A stretch of DNA of 28,901 nucleotides from SAR86 cluster bacterium (GTDB lineage Bacteria > Pseudomonadota > Gammaproteobacteria > Pseudomonadales > Azotimanducaceae). The notes under the pieces are model-generated. The model ran no database searches. It saw only the letters and a program-made list of their open reading frames with translations, and had not been told where the DNA came from. The position numbers and the translations under genes were made by a program. The stretch spans positions 1 through 28,901 of the forward strand of contig JABMOJ010000039.1 in the NCBI GenBank assembly GCA_013204195.1, in the 5' to 3' direction. Below are positions 15,525-23,265 of this stretch, piece after piece; position 1 is the stretch's first letter, and every line of letters starts with the position of its first letter.

Positions 15525-16733
15525 ATGGCAATGGAAGATTTTCCGCGCATGAAGCGCTTACCGCCCTATGTTTTCAGCATTACTGATGCTCTGAAGAAGA
15601 ATGCGAGAGCTAAAGGCGAGGATATTATTGATTTTGGTATGGGTAATCCAGATCAGCCCACCCCGCAACATATCGTCGATAAGTTGATCGAAACTGTCCA
15701 GCGTGGGGACACGCATCGCTATTCCCAATCGAAGGGTATCCCGCGGTTACGGCGTGCAATCTGTAATTGGTATAAGGATCGCTTTGATGTAGATGTCGAT
15801 CCAGAGTCAGAAGCGATTGTGACGCTGGGTTCAAAAGAAGGCATCGCTCATTTGGCAATGGCAGTGTTGTCCTCTGGCGATACGGTGTTAGTGCCAAATC
15901 CTTCCTATCCTGTGCATCCTTATGGCTCTGTTCTGGCTGATGCGGACGTTCGGCATGTGCCAATGACTCCAGATGTCGACTTTTTCACGGAGCTCGAAAA
16001 AGCCATTATCACTACCTGGCCAAAGCCAAAAATGTTGATCATCAACTTTCCTGGTAATCCTACCGCGCAGTGCGTTGAGTTGGATTTTTTCGAGAAGGTT
16101 GTGGCGATGGCAAAGGAGCATAGTATCTGGGTAGTCCAGGATATCGCCTATGCCGACATCGTATTTGATGGCTACAAAGCACCCTCGATTCTACAGGTGC
16201 CGGGTGCAAAAGATGTTGCCGTGGAATTTTTCACCATGTCAAAAAGTTACAACATGCCGGGCTGGCGCATCGGCTTCTGCGTGGGTAATCCTGTTTTGGT
16301 GGGTGCCCTGGCGAAGATAAAATCCTATTTGGATTATGGCATGTTCACCCCCGTTCAGGTGGCCGCCATTGCCGCGCTTGAAGGCGACCAGTCCTGCGTG
16401 ACTGAGATCTGTGAGATGTATCGAAAACGTCGTAATGTGCTCTGCGATGGTTTAAATGCACTGGGTTGGCCCGTAGAGCGACCGAAGGCGACGATGTTTG
16501 TCTGGGCTAAAATCCCGCCGCAATTTGCTCACCTGGGCTCGCTGGAATTCAGTAAGCTGTTATTACAGGTGGCAAAAGTCGCGGTGTCCCCTGGTATTGG
16601 CTTTGGTCAGTATGGTGACGACCATGTACGTTTTGCGCTGATCGAAAATGAGCACAGAACGCGTCAGGCGCTACGCGGCTTACGCAAGGTGTTTGCTCAG
16701 AGCGCAGCGCCGGATGATGGAGGGGTAGAGTGA
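15525..16733 (+). CDS. alaC: AlaC-type pyridoxal phosphate aminotransferase (alanine transaminase)
   Basis: A 402-residue class I/II aminotransferase of the AlaC (YfdZ) group, which in E. coli makes alanine from pyruvate and glutamate. Visible features are [10 protein letters not shown] near residue 40, [16 protein letters not shown], the [10 protein letters not shown] stretch, [19 protein letters not shown] and the PLP lysine K240 in [14 protein letters not shown]. Its C-terminal Arg-containing segment (VRFALIEN) is also standard. Start ATG 15525 is used (a second ATG at 15531 is possible); the ribosome site is weak (AAAG). The stop overlaps the hom start (TGATG), so the pair is translationally coupled. 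Actual amino-donor and acceptor use in this organism is inferred from the family only. Confidence 0.9.
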   Translation: MAMEDFPRMKRLPPYVFSITDALKKNARAKGEDIIDFGMGNPDQPTPQHIVDKLIETVQRGDTHRYSQSKGIPRLRRAICNWYKDRFDVDVDPESEAIVTLGSKEGIAHLAMAVLSSGDTVLVPNPSYPVHPYGSVLADADVRHVPMTPDVDFFTELEKAIITTWPKPKMLIINFPGNPTAQCVELDFFEKVVAMAKEHSIWVVQDIAYADIVFDGYKAPSILQVPGAKDVAVEFFTMSKSYNMPGWRIGFCVGNPVLVGALAKIKSYLDYGMFTPVQVAAIAALEGDQSCVTEICEMYRKRRNVLCDGLNALGWPVERPKATMFVWAKIPPQFAHLGSLEFSKLLLQVAKVAVSPGIGFGQYGDDHVRFALIENEHRTRQALRGLRKVFAQSAAPDDGGVE

Positions 16734-18025
16734 TGGACTGTGTAAACGTAGGTATCTGTGGCCTGGGTACCGTAGGTTCTGGCGTTGCCAACCTGCTGAT
16801 GCGAAATGGCGAAGAGATTCAACGTAAGACCGGCCGCAGCATCAGCCTGGTCCATGTGGGTGCTCGTCGCGATCACCCCGATTGTGATCTAAGTGGCATT
16901 CAGGTGAGTCGCGATATTTTTGCTGTGGTCAATGATCCTCAAGTGGACATTGTTTGTGAGTTGATCGGTGGTACTGATACGGCGCTGGAGCTGGTTAGAC
17001 AAGCTATTAAGAATGGTAAGCATGTGGTTACGGCTAACAAGGCCTTAGTGGCCCAGTATGGCGAGGAATTGTTTTGTCTGGCAAATGCGGCGGGCGTCAG
17101 CCTGATGTATGAGGCGGGTATTGCTGGCGGCATTCCAATTGTTAAAGCAATACGAGAAGGACTTGCTGGTAATCGTATCAGTCGTTTGGCAGGTATTATT
17201 AATGGTACCTCGAATTATATTTTGACGGAAATGGAGGTCGGTGGTAATCGCAGCTTCGCAGAGGTGTTAGTTGAGGCTCAGGCTCTGGGGTATGCTGAGG
17301 CAGATCCAACCTTTGATGTAGAAGGCATCGACGCGGCTCACAAGCTGACAATACTCTCGTCGATCGCGTTTGGTGTGCCGTTGCGCTTTGATGCGATCTA
17401 TACGGAAGGCATCGCCAATATTACCGTTGAAGATATCCGTTTCGCCAGCGAACTGGGTTATAGAATTAAGCATTTGGGTATCACGACTCGCTCTGAACTT
17501 GGTATCGAACTGCGGGTTCACCCAACGCTGGTAGAAAAAACCCATCTTTTAGCCCAGGTTAACGGTGTGATGAATGCCGTACTAGTTGACAGTGACGCGG
17601 CGGGGCAGACACTATATTACGGTGCGGGCGCCGGCGCAGGACCCACTGGCTCCTCAGTTGTGGCTGATATTATCGACATAGCACGCAATTTTCCTGATGG
17701 GCAGCGAATACCAAACCTGGGATTCGAGCCTGAAGCGCTGCTCGACTTACCCATCCTGAGTATCAATGAAACTCGGTCGTGCCACTACCTGCGACTGCAG
17801 GTGCTAGATCGCCCGGGTGTGCTCGCCCGCATCTCGACCATTATGGCGCAGCACAATATCAGTATTGAATCATTGATCCAAAAAGATGTCCGCAAGACCA
17901 CGGCGCCGATCGCGATTATTACCGACGAAGTATTAGAGGACGCGATTATCGCTGCAGTCAGCGATCTTGAAGCGCTGGAAGAGATTGTCGGATCAGTCAG
18001 CCGAATCCGAGTCGAGTCATTTTAG
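16733..18025 (+). CDS. hom: Homoserine dehydrogenase
   Basis: A 430-residue monofunctional homoserine dehydrogenase reducing aspartate semialdehyde to homoserine, the branch toward threonine and methionine. The Rossmann motif GLGTVGSG is at residues 10-17. TANKALVAQYG, EAGIAGGIPI and IINGTSNYIL follow, with the catalytic region YAEADPTFDVEGIDAAHKLTIL. Residues ~350-425 are an ACT domain (LRLQVLDRPGVLARISTIM), the usual site of threonine inhibition. There is no fused aspartokinase. ATG 16733 overlaps the alaC stop; GTG 16730 is an alternative. GGAGGGG (16719-16725) provides a strong ribosome site. thrC, commonly the next gene in pseudomonads, is missing here; recJ follows after 32 nt. Confidence 0.96.
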   Translation: MDCVNVGICGLGTVGSGVANLLMRNGEEIQRKTGRSISLVHVGARRDHPDCDLSGIQVSRDIFAVVNDPQVDIVCELIGGTDTALELVRQAIKNGKHVVTANKALVAQYGEELFCLANAAGVSLMYEAGIAGGIPIVKAIREGLAGNRISRLAGIINGTSNYILTEMEVGGNRSFAEVLVEAQALGYAEADPTFDVEGIDAAHKLTILSSIAFGVPLRFDAIYTEGIANITVEDIRFASELGYRIKHLGITTRSELGIELRVHPTLVEKTHLLAQVNGVMNAVLVDSDAAGQTLYYGAGAGAGPTGSSVVADIIDIARNFPDGQRIPNLGFEPEALLDLPILSINETRSCHYLRLQVLDRPGVLARISTIMAQHNISIESLIQKDVRKTTAPIAIITDEVLEDAIIAAVSDLEALEEIVGSVSRIRVESF

Positions 18026-18057
18026 AGGCACGTTGGCTCTGGTATTGGGAAGACTGA

Positions 18058-19806
18058 ATGTCGCAGCGATTGGTTAGAAGACAAACACAGCCGCTGCCTG
18101 GCGCGGCATCGCCGCTGTTGAGTCGTCTGTTCTCTGGTCGGGGTATACAAACCCTTGACGAAATAGATTGCTCGCTGGCGCGCTTGTTGCCACCAACGAC
18201 CATGTTGGGTCTGGGTGCTGCGGGACAACTCTTGGCTGATTGCATCGAACAACAGCAACGCATTCTGATCGTCGGTGACTTTGATGCCGATGGCGCCACC
18301 AGTTCGGCGCTTATGGTCCATGGTCTGACCGCCATGGGCGCACTACATGTTAATTACCTGGTGCCGAATCGATTTGAGTATGGCTATGGCCTGACTCCCG
18401 AAATTGTTCAGCTGGCCGCCGGCGTCGGGCCCGTCCCACCTGAAACCGGCCACCAACCGCCGCAATTGATTATTACCGTGGATAACGGCATCTCCAGTTG
18501 TGACGGTATTCAACTGGCGAAATCCTTGGGCATCAAGGTACTGGTGACCGATCATCATCTACCTGGCGACGTGCTGCCCGATGCTGATGTGATTGTTAAC
18601 CCGAATCAACCAGGCTGCGGTTTCCCTAGCAAAAATCTGGCAGGAGTTGGCGTGGCCTTTTATCTGTTGACCCAGCTTCGTCAGACTCTGCGTGAGCGGG
18701 GCTGGTTTGATCAGTCTGACCATGTGGCACCTAATCTTGCGGATTATCTTGATCTCGTCGCGCTGGGCACCATTGCCGATGTCGTTGTCCTTGATCAGAA
18801 TAATCGTATTTTGGTCAGCGAGGGCATTCGGCGTATTCGCGCCGGTCGTTGCCGACCGGGTATCACAGGTTTACTGGAAATCGCCGGGGTTCGTCAGGCC
18901 CAGTTGGCTTCCAGGGATCTGGCCTTTGGTATTGGCCCGCGCCTTAATGCGGCTGGTCGCTTGGACGATATGGCACTGGGCATTGAGTGCCTGTTGTCGC
19001 CATCCATCATCGACGCCAGAGCCAAAGCGGCGCACCTGGATGATCTAAACAAAGAGCGCCGAGTCATCGAAAATGAAATGAAGACACAGGCTCAGGCTAA
19101 TCTGAAGTTGCAGCACAACCTGACACCAGCAGGGAACAAAACCGGAGTCTGCCTGTATGACGACGACTGGCACCAGGGCGTGATCGGCATCGTTGCCTCT
19201 CGAATCAAAGACCAGTTACACCGGCCAGTGATCGCCTTTGCCCCCTCTGGAGATAACGAAATGAAGGGTTCGGCGCGTTCAATCCGTGGCCTGCATATCC
19301 GTGATGCCTTAGCCGCTATTGATGCGAAAAACCCCGGGCTTATTCAAAAATTCGGTGGTCATGCCATGGCTGCTGGTTTGACCATTGAGGCGGAACACTT
19401 CGAGCAGTTTGCTCGGCTGTTTGACGAACAAGCCAGCAGTAGTCTCAGCACCGAGGATCTGGAGCAGGTGCTGGTTAGTGATGGCGAGCTCAATGACAAG
19501 GTCACCCTGTCGTTGGTGCGTGAAGTTCTGCAGGCCGTGCCTTGGGGGCAGGGTTTTCCAGAGCCGCTGTTTGATGGGGAATTCGAAATACTACAGCAGC
19601 GTATTGTTGGACAGCGGCACCTGAAGCTGTCGTTGCTCAACGGTGATCAAACCTTCGAAGCCATCGCCTTTAATCAGGATAGGCTGATCGAGGGGCGCAA
19701 CAAACGCATGGCTTATCGACTGGATATCAATGAGTACCGAGGAATTGAGTCGGTGCAATTGATTATCGAATGTGTGGATGTATCGCTGGACTCGACGCGT
19801 AAATAA
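18058..19806 (+). CDS. recJ: Single-stranded-DNA-specific exonuclease RecJ
   Basis: A 582-residue DHH-family 5'-3' exonuclease acting in recombination and mismatch repair. Motif I is GDFDADGATSSA (D74, D76, D78); the DHH motif is in VTDHHLPGD near residue 165; the DHHA1 domain has KGSARSIRGLHIRDAL and FGGHAMAAGLTI. A C-terminal OB-like domain follows. Length matches the family (~575). ATG 18058 has GGGA about 7 nt upstream. It lies 32 nt after hom and is probably the last gene of the unit. In E. coli recJ follows dsbC directly, so the xerD-dsbC...recJ cluster is retained here with three genes inserted. Confidence 0.96.
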   Translation: MSQRLVRRQTQPLPGAASPLLSRLFSGRGIQTLDEIDCSLARLLPPTTMLGLGAAGQLLADCIEQQQRILIVGDFDADGATSSALMVHGLTAMGALHVNYLVPNRFEYGYGLTPEIVQLAAGVGPVPPETGHQPPQLIITVDNGISSCDGIQLAKSLGIKVLVTDHHLPGDVLPDADVIVNPNQPGCGFPSKNLAGVGVAFYLLTQLRQTLRERGWFDQSDHVAPNLADYLDLVALGTIADVVVLDQNNRILVSEGIRRIRAGRCRPGITGLLEIAGVRQAQLASRDLAFGIGPRLNAAGRLDDMALGIECLLSPSIIDARAKAAHLDDLNKERRVIENEMKTQAQANLKLQHNLTPAGNKTGVCLYDDDWHQGVIGIVASRIKDQLHRPVIAFAPSGDNEMKGSARSIRGLHIRDALAAIDAKNPGLIQKFGGHAMAAGLTIEAEHFEQFARLFDEQASSSLSTEDLEQVLVSDGELNDKVTLSLVREVLQAVPWGQGFPEPLFDGEFEILQQRIVGQRHLKLSLLNGDQTFEAIAFNQDRLIEGRNKRMAYRLDINEYRGIESVQLIIECVDVSLDSTRK

Positions 19807-19826
19807 GTTGTTCGAAATGCTTTATG

Positions 19827-19864
19827 TGGACTAAATAGGCAAAGGTAGGACTTGCCTAGGTCCA
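19827..19864. promoter_or_regulatory. Interrupted inverted repeat upstream of the CYP153 promoter
   Basis: TAGGCAA (19836-19842) and TTGCCTA (19852-19858) form a perfect 7-bp inverted repeat. It is flanked by TGGAC (19827-19831) and GTCCA (19860-19864), which extend it to twelve pairs with a small asymmetric gap. No T run follows, so it is unlikely to be a simple terminator of recJ. It ends 6 nt before the -35 box of the P450 promoter, a usual place for an activator site. Confidence 0.45.
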
Positions 19865-19870
19865 AAAGGC

Positions 19871-19900
19871 TTGCGTTCATGCAAATGGCGTCCCTATACT
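19871..19900 (+). promoter_or_regulatory. Promoter of the first CYP153 gene
   Basis: TTGCGT (19871-19876) and TATACT (19895-19900) with an 18-nt spacer. Transcription from near 19907 would leave about 33 nt of leader containing GGGAG (19928-19932), which fits translation from ATG 19940. Confidence 0.5.
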
Positions 19901-19939
19901 TGGGTACTCATAATGAAAACAGTATCTGGGAGTAAATCG

Positions 19940-21199
19940 ATGAATTTTGCCGAGATTGAAAAGCTGGAAAGTTGGGCTGACGTTAATCCATTTGATGTGC
20001 CACTAGACAAGATTGATATGTCGCGTCCTGAGCTATTCGAGGCAAATGTTCACGAGAAGTGGTTTGCGCGTTTGCGCGCAGAAGATCCCGTGCATTACTG
20101 CGCAGAGAGCATGAACGGGCCCTATTGGTCAGTGACCAAGTTTGAGCACATCATGCAGGTTGATACTAACCACCAGGTTTTTTCATCAGATAGATCTATC
20201 TCTATCGTTGATCCGGATGATTTTAATCCAACCAATTTTATCGCTATGGATCAGCCGAAGCATGACGTTCAGCGACGAGTAGTTTCACCTGTGGCCGCGC
20301 CCCGTAATTTAGCGCAGCTCGAGGGCGTGATGCGGGAGAAAGCCTGCGAAATACTCGATAGTTTACCCGTGGGTGAAACCTTCGATTGGGTTGATAAGGT
20401 CTCTATCGAAATGACCACTTACATGCTGGCCATATTGTTCAACTTTCCTATGGAAGACCGGCGCTTATTGACCCATTGGTCAGATATGGCCACGTCAGTG
20501 AAAGGCATCGGTAACTTTGATCATGATGACGAGTACCGTGAGCAAGAGCTCATGAAGTGTTTGACCTATTTTAATCGTCTTTGGCATGAGCGAAAGGGTG
20601 AAACCGGAAGTTTTGACTTTGTCAGCATGCTGGCTAATGCGCCAGACACAGCAGATATGATTGATGATCCAATGGAGTATCTTGGTAATCTAATTTTGTT
20701 GATTGTTGGCGGTAACGATACAACCCGTAATTCGATGAGTGGCGGCGTGCTGGCGTTGAACGAGAATCCCGAGCAGTATGCCGCCTTACGAGAAAATTTA
20801 GATCTTATACCGAAGATGGTTTCTGAGATTATTCGTTGGCAAACACCACTGCCGCACATGCGTCGAACTGCGCTTGAAGACACTGTGATCGGTGATAAAC
20901 AGATAAAGAAAGGTGACAAAGTCATCATGTGGTATGTGTCAGGCAATCGGGACGAATTGGCGATCGATAGCCCCCATGATTTTATCATTGACCGAAAAAA
21001 AGCCCGGCAACATTTGTCCTTCGGCTTTGGTATTCATCGCTGTATGGGAAACCGCGTTGCTGAAATGCAATTGCGGGTGATGTGGGAAGAAATCATGAAG
21101 CGATTTTCATTTGTTGAGGTAGTGGGTGATGTTAAACGCTTGCCATCAAACTTCGTGTTGGGTATTACTGAAATGCCAGTGCGCTTACATGCCAAATAG
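19940..21199 (+). CDS. Cytochrome P450, CYP153 family (terminal alkane/fatty-acid hydroxylase type)
   Basis: A 419-residue soluble class I P450. The I-helix oxygen-activation segment GGNDTT is at residues 257-262, the K-helix ExxR at E296-R299, and the heme-binding [10 protein letters not shown] has the axial Cys at C368. Stretches such as HYCAESMNGPYWSVTKF, FIAMDQPKHDVQR, FDWVDKVSIEMTTYMLA, EIIRWQTPLPHMRRTALED and MWYVSGNRD closely resemble CYP153A enzymes, which hydroxylate terminal methyl groups of alkanes, fatty acids or cyclic terpenes using a ferredoxin and a ferredoxin reductase. Neither redox partner is adjacent. The start is set at ATG 19940 (GGGAG 7 nt upstream); ATG 19913 and a TTG at 19871 lie over the promoter. 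A related partial copy ends the window. The substrate is unknown. Confidence 0.9.
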   Translation: MNFAEIEKLESWADVNPFDVPLDKIDMSRPELFEANVHEKWFARLRAEDPVHYCAESMNGPYWSVTKFEHIMQVDTNHQVFSSDRSISIVDPDDFNPTNFIAMDQPKHDVQRRVVSPVAAPRNLAQLEGVMREKACEILDSLPVGETFDWVDKVSIEMTTYMLAILFNFPMEDRRLLTHWSDMATSVKGIGNFDHDDEYREQELMKCLTYFNRLWHERKGETGSFDFVSMLANAPDTADMIDDPMEYLGNLILLIVGGNDTTRNSMSGGVLALNENPEQYAALRENLDLIPKMVSEIIRWQTPLPHMRRTALEDTVIGDKQIKKGDKVIMWYVSGNRDELAIDSPHDFIIDRKKARQHLSFGFGIHRCMGNRVAEMQLRVMWEEIMKRFSFVEVVGDVKRLPSNFVLGITEMPVRLHAK

Positions 21200-21350
21200 C
21201 TTGCAGTCATCGGCAGCTTTGCAGGCGAGAAGCTCGCTAACTGTGAAACAAGCCAAATGGTAATCGAAAGGGTAATCGGGGCATCTATTCAATCACTCAA
21301 GAATAATGTGAATGAGTTGATTTAACGGATGGTCCCAGATTTACGCCTGA

Positions 21351-21367
21351 CAAAACCAATGGTTTTG
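21351..21367. promoter_or_regulatory. Small inverted repeat upstream of the PPOX-class gene
   Basis: CAAAACC (21351-21357), spacer AAT, GGTTTTG (21361-21367): a perfect 7-bp inverted repeat 71 nt before the gene start. The intervening region (21200-21437) has no convincing terminator or promoter otherwise. It could be an operator or a weak terminator of the P450 transcript; nothing more can be said. Confidence 0.35.
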
Positions 21368-21437
21368 ATAGCGTGCGGATCATGAGTGGCGTGAGCCCCT
21401 TTGACCTCAACCTTCACGGCCTTGGTGAGAATAAAGC

Positions 21438-22082
21438 ATGACACTACCGACGAACATTGCGCTTGTAGAGACCTTAGATGCCCTGGTTGCCATTAATGGT
21501 AAATCAAATGCGTCGACTCAAGCCAAAGTGATCTCTCGACTGGAGCAGCACTCGATCCGGTTCCTCGAACGTTGTCCGTTTCTTATTATTGCCACCCAAT
21601 GTGGCGGTGAGGCCGATGCGTCTCCACGAGGCGACTCACCCGGCTTTGTGAAAGTGTTGGATGACACGACATTGCTGATACCCGAGCGGCCCGGTAATCG
21701 CCTGGCAGATTCTCTTACCAATATCGTTAACAGCCCAGGTATCGGTTTGATATGCCTGATTCCAGGTATGGCTGAAACCCTACGTATCAATGGCAATGCC
21801 TACATCACCACTGAACCCTCTTACCTACAACAACTTTGTCATCAGGCTGTGCCGCCGAAACTGGCTATCCTGGTTGATATCAAACAAGTGTACTTCCACT
21901 GTGCAAAGGCTTTTATTCGCGCCAAGCTATGGGACGCCGCGACACAAATGCCACGAGATGAAATGCCTTCTTTAGGTAAAATCATCCTCGAGCAGATTCG
22001 AGGCCAGGTGACGGTGACTGAGATAGCAGCAGTGGATGATATCTTGAACGACGACATCAAAAACAACCTATACCACACCTAA
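21438..22082 (+). CDS. PPOX-class FMN-dependent protein (DR_2398-like)
   Basis: A 214-residue split-barrel flavoprotein related to pyridoxamine phosphate oxidases. The central part reads CPFLIIATQ, DASPRGDSPGFVKVLDDTTLLIPERPGNRLADSL and ETLRINGNAYI, the pattern of the DR_2398 group of probable FMN enzymes. HCAKAFIRAKLW follows and matches the group's C-terminal half. Family reactions are mostly unproven, with oxidoreduction using bound FMN or F420 suggested. ATG 21438 has a modest GGTGAG site. It is 238 nt downstream of the P450 on the same strand; co-transcription is possible but not shown. It converges on the PRISE-like reductase, with a 14-bp tandem repeat between them. Confidence 0.82.
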   Translation: MTLPTNIALVETLDALVAINGKSNASTQAKVISRLEQHSIRFLERCPFLIIATQCGGEADASPRGDSPGFVKVLDDTTLLIPERPGNRLADSLTNIVNSPGIGLICLIPGMAETLRINGNAYITTEPSYLQQLCHQAVPPKLAILVDIKQVYFHCAKAFIRAKLWDAATQMPRDEMPSLGKIILEQIRGQVTVTEIAAVDDILNDDIKNNLYHT

Positions 22083-22085
22083 AGT

Positions 22086-22134
22086 CCCCGGTGAGCTATC
22101 CCCGGTGAGCTATCCCCGATGAGCTATCCTCGAT
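22086..22134. repeat. 14-bp tandem repeat between convergent genes (~3.5 copies)
   Basis: The unit CCCCGGTGAGCTAT occurs at 22086-22099 and 22100-22113, then with one change (G to A) at 22114-22127, and a partial, altered copy (CCTCGAT) at 22128-22134. It starts 3 nt after the PPOX-class stop and runs through the stop codon and last codons of the minus-strand reductase. Copies are nearly identical, suggesting recent duplication. Confidence 0.9.
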
Positions 22135-23224
22135 CATAGATCGGAATAATACGGCGATGCTGAAGGTCGTGCAGCCAGAAGCAGAAGCTCGCTTGTGTAT
22201 CGTAGGCCGCGTTAAAGCCGGCTTGCCTGATTTTTACAGTGCTGACGAAAGTCGGTGAAGGGGTGCGTTTTGCTCCATAGGCAAAACATAAATCTGCGTA
22301 GAAGTGACTCTCTCCCAATAACTGAGCGAGAGGGATTTTCTGCAGGTTATATTTTGCTACAACCTGCCGCCAGAGTGCTTCTCTTTCTGGAATATAGACC
22401 GACAGCGGTGTGGGTTCCGGATCGCCCATAGGGACACCGAGTGTGTCTGCCATGGCGGGCCACATGTCGAGCCAGGAAAAAACTTCACCGTTTGTCAGGT
22501 TATAGGTCTGACCCCCGGCCTGATCCTGGGTTGCTGCCCAAAGACAGGCATCACCCACCAGTCGAGTATCAACCGCTTCCCAGACGCCGTCGAGGCCGCC
22601 CGGAAAGCCAAAGGCTAATCCTTCTGCCCGGCGCAGGGCGGCATAGATGCCGATGACTGGCGGCAGGTTCATCACGACGCCGTGGTTGGGTCCGACAATC
22701 AGTTGTGGTCGAAAGATCGTAAAGTCGAAGCCGGAACTAGCCGACTTTTCTTTAATGTAGTCTTCCTGCACCCAATAGAAATTCGGGTGATCAACTCGTG
22801 GTTGTGATTCTCTGGCGGGTATACGAATGGGGCCCTGAGTGATGCCATAGGCTTTAGTGCCTTGCAGTATCGTTACGTGGCTAAGCTGTGCATGATCTGT
22901 CAGCGGGTCTAGTAGATTCCGAATCATTCGGCCGTTGGTTTCAATCTGCACCGGATCAGACCATCCCTGGACCAGGCCGGGTAGCTCGAACACGGCAGTG
23001 TAAACCACATGGGTGACATCGTTGAGTTTTGCTGTCGCGGCTTTACAAGCCTCATCGTCCTGCAGGTCCAGCGCCAAGTACTGGAAAGGACCTGCATCAA
23101 TCAGCTCGGGAAATCGACGAGAGCAGGCGATAACGTGCCAGCCAGCCTTAATAAAACTGTTTGCCGCCGCAGTACCCACTAGGCCGCTTGCACCGGCTAT
23201 TAATACAGTTTGATTAGTTTTCAT
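22124..23224 (-). CDS. NAD(P)-dependent short-chain reductase, PRISE-like (5-beta-reductase/iridoid synthase type)
   Basis: A 366-residue extended SDR. The Rossmann start is VLIAGASGLVGTAAANSF (residues 8-25). Instead of the ordinary YxxxK site it shows the features of PRISE enzymes: THVVYTAVF, VTILQGTKAYG (the TGTKHY-like segment) and NFYWVQEDYIKE (the NFYYxxED segment with the catalytic Tyr), then FTIFRPQLIVGPN and the late TYNLTNGEVFSW. Plant and bacterial members reduce activated C=C bonds of enones, including steroids and monoterpenoid aldehydes, using NADPH. The bacterial substrate is unknown. ATG is at 23222-23224. It is the third gene of the minus-strand ACAD operon, 41 nt after ACAD-1; its stop is inside the 14-bp repeat. 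Confidence 0.82.
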   Translation of the reverse strand: MKTNQTVLIAGASGLVGTAAANSFIKAGWHVIACSRRFPELIDAGPFQYLALDLQDDEACKAATAKLNDVTHVVYTAVFELPGLVQGWSDPVQIETNGRMIRNLLDPLTDHAQLSHVTILQGTKAYGITQGPIRIPARESQPRVDHPNFYWVQEDYIKEKSASSGFDFTIFRPQLIVGPNHGVVMNLPPVIGIYAALRRAEGLAFGFPGGLDGVWEAVDTRLVGDACLWAATQDQAGGQTYNLTNGEVFSWLDMWPAMADTLGVPMGDPEPTPLSVYIPEREALWRQVVAKYNLQKIPLAQLLGESHFYADLCFAYGAKRTPSPTFVSTVKIRQAGFNAAYDTQASFCFWLHDLQHRRIIPIYDRG

Positions 23225-23265
23225 CGACTATATCAACTCTAGATTGTCGGGTACCGGCGACCGTT

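Noticed and set aside
20566..20988. 140-codon minus-strand ORF within the CYP153 gene
   Set aside because: Antisense shadow of conserved P450 motifs (I-helix and ExxR); low-complexity, non-protein-like translation.
22086..22134. CRISPR-like array
   Set aside because: Direct tandem copies of 14 bp with no spacers and no cas genes.
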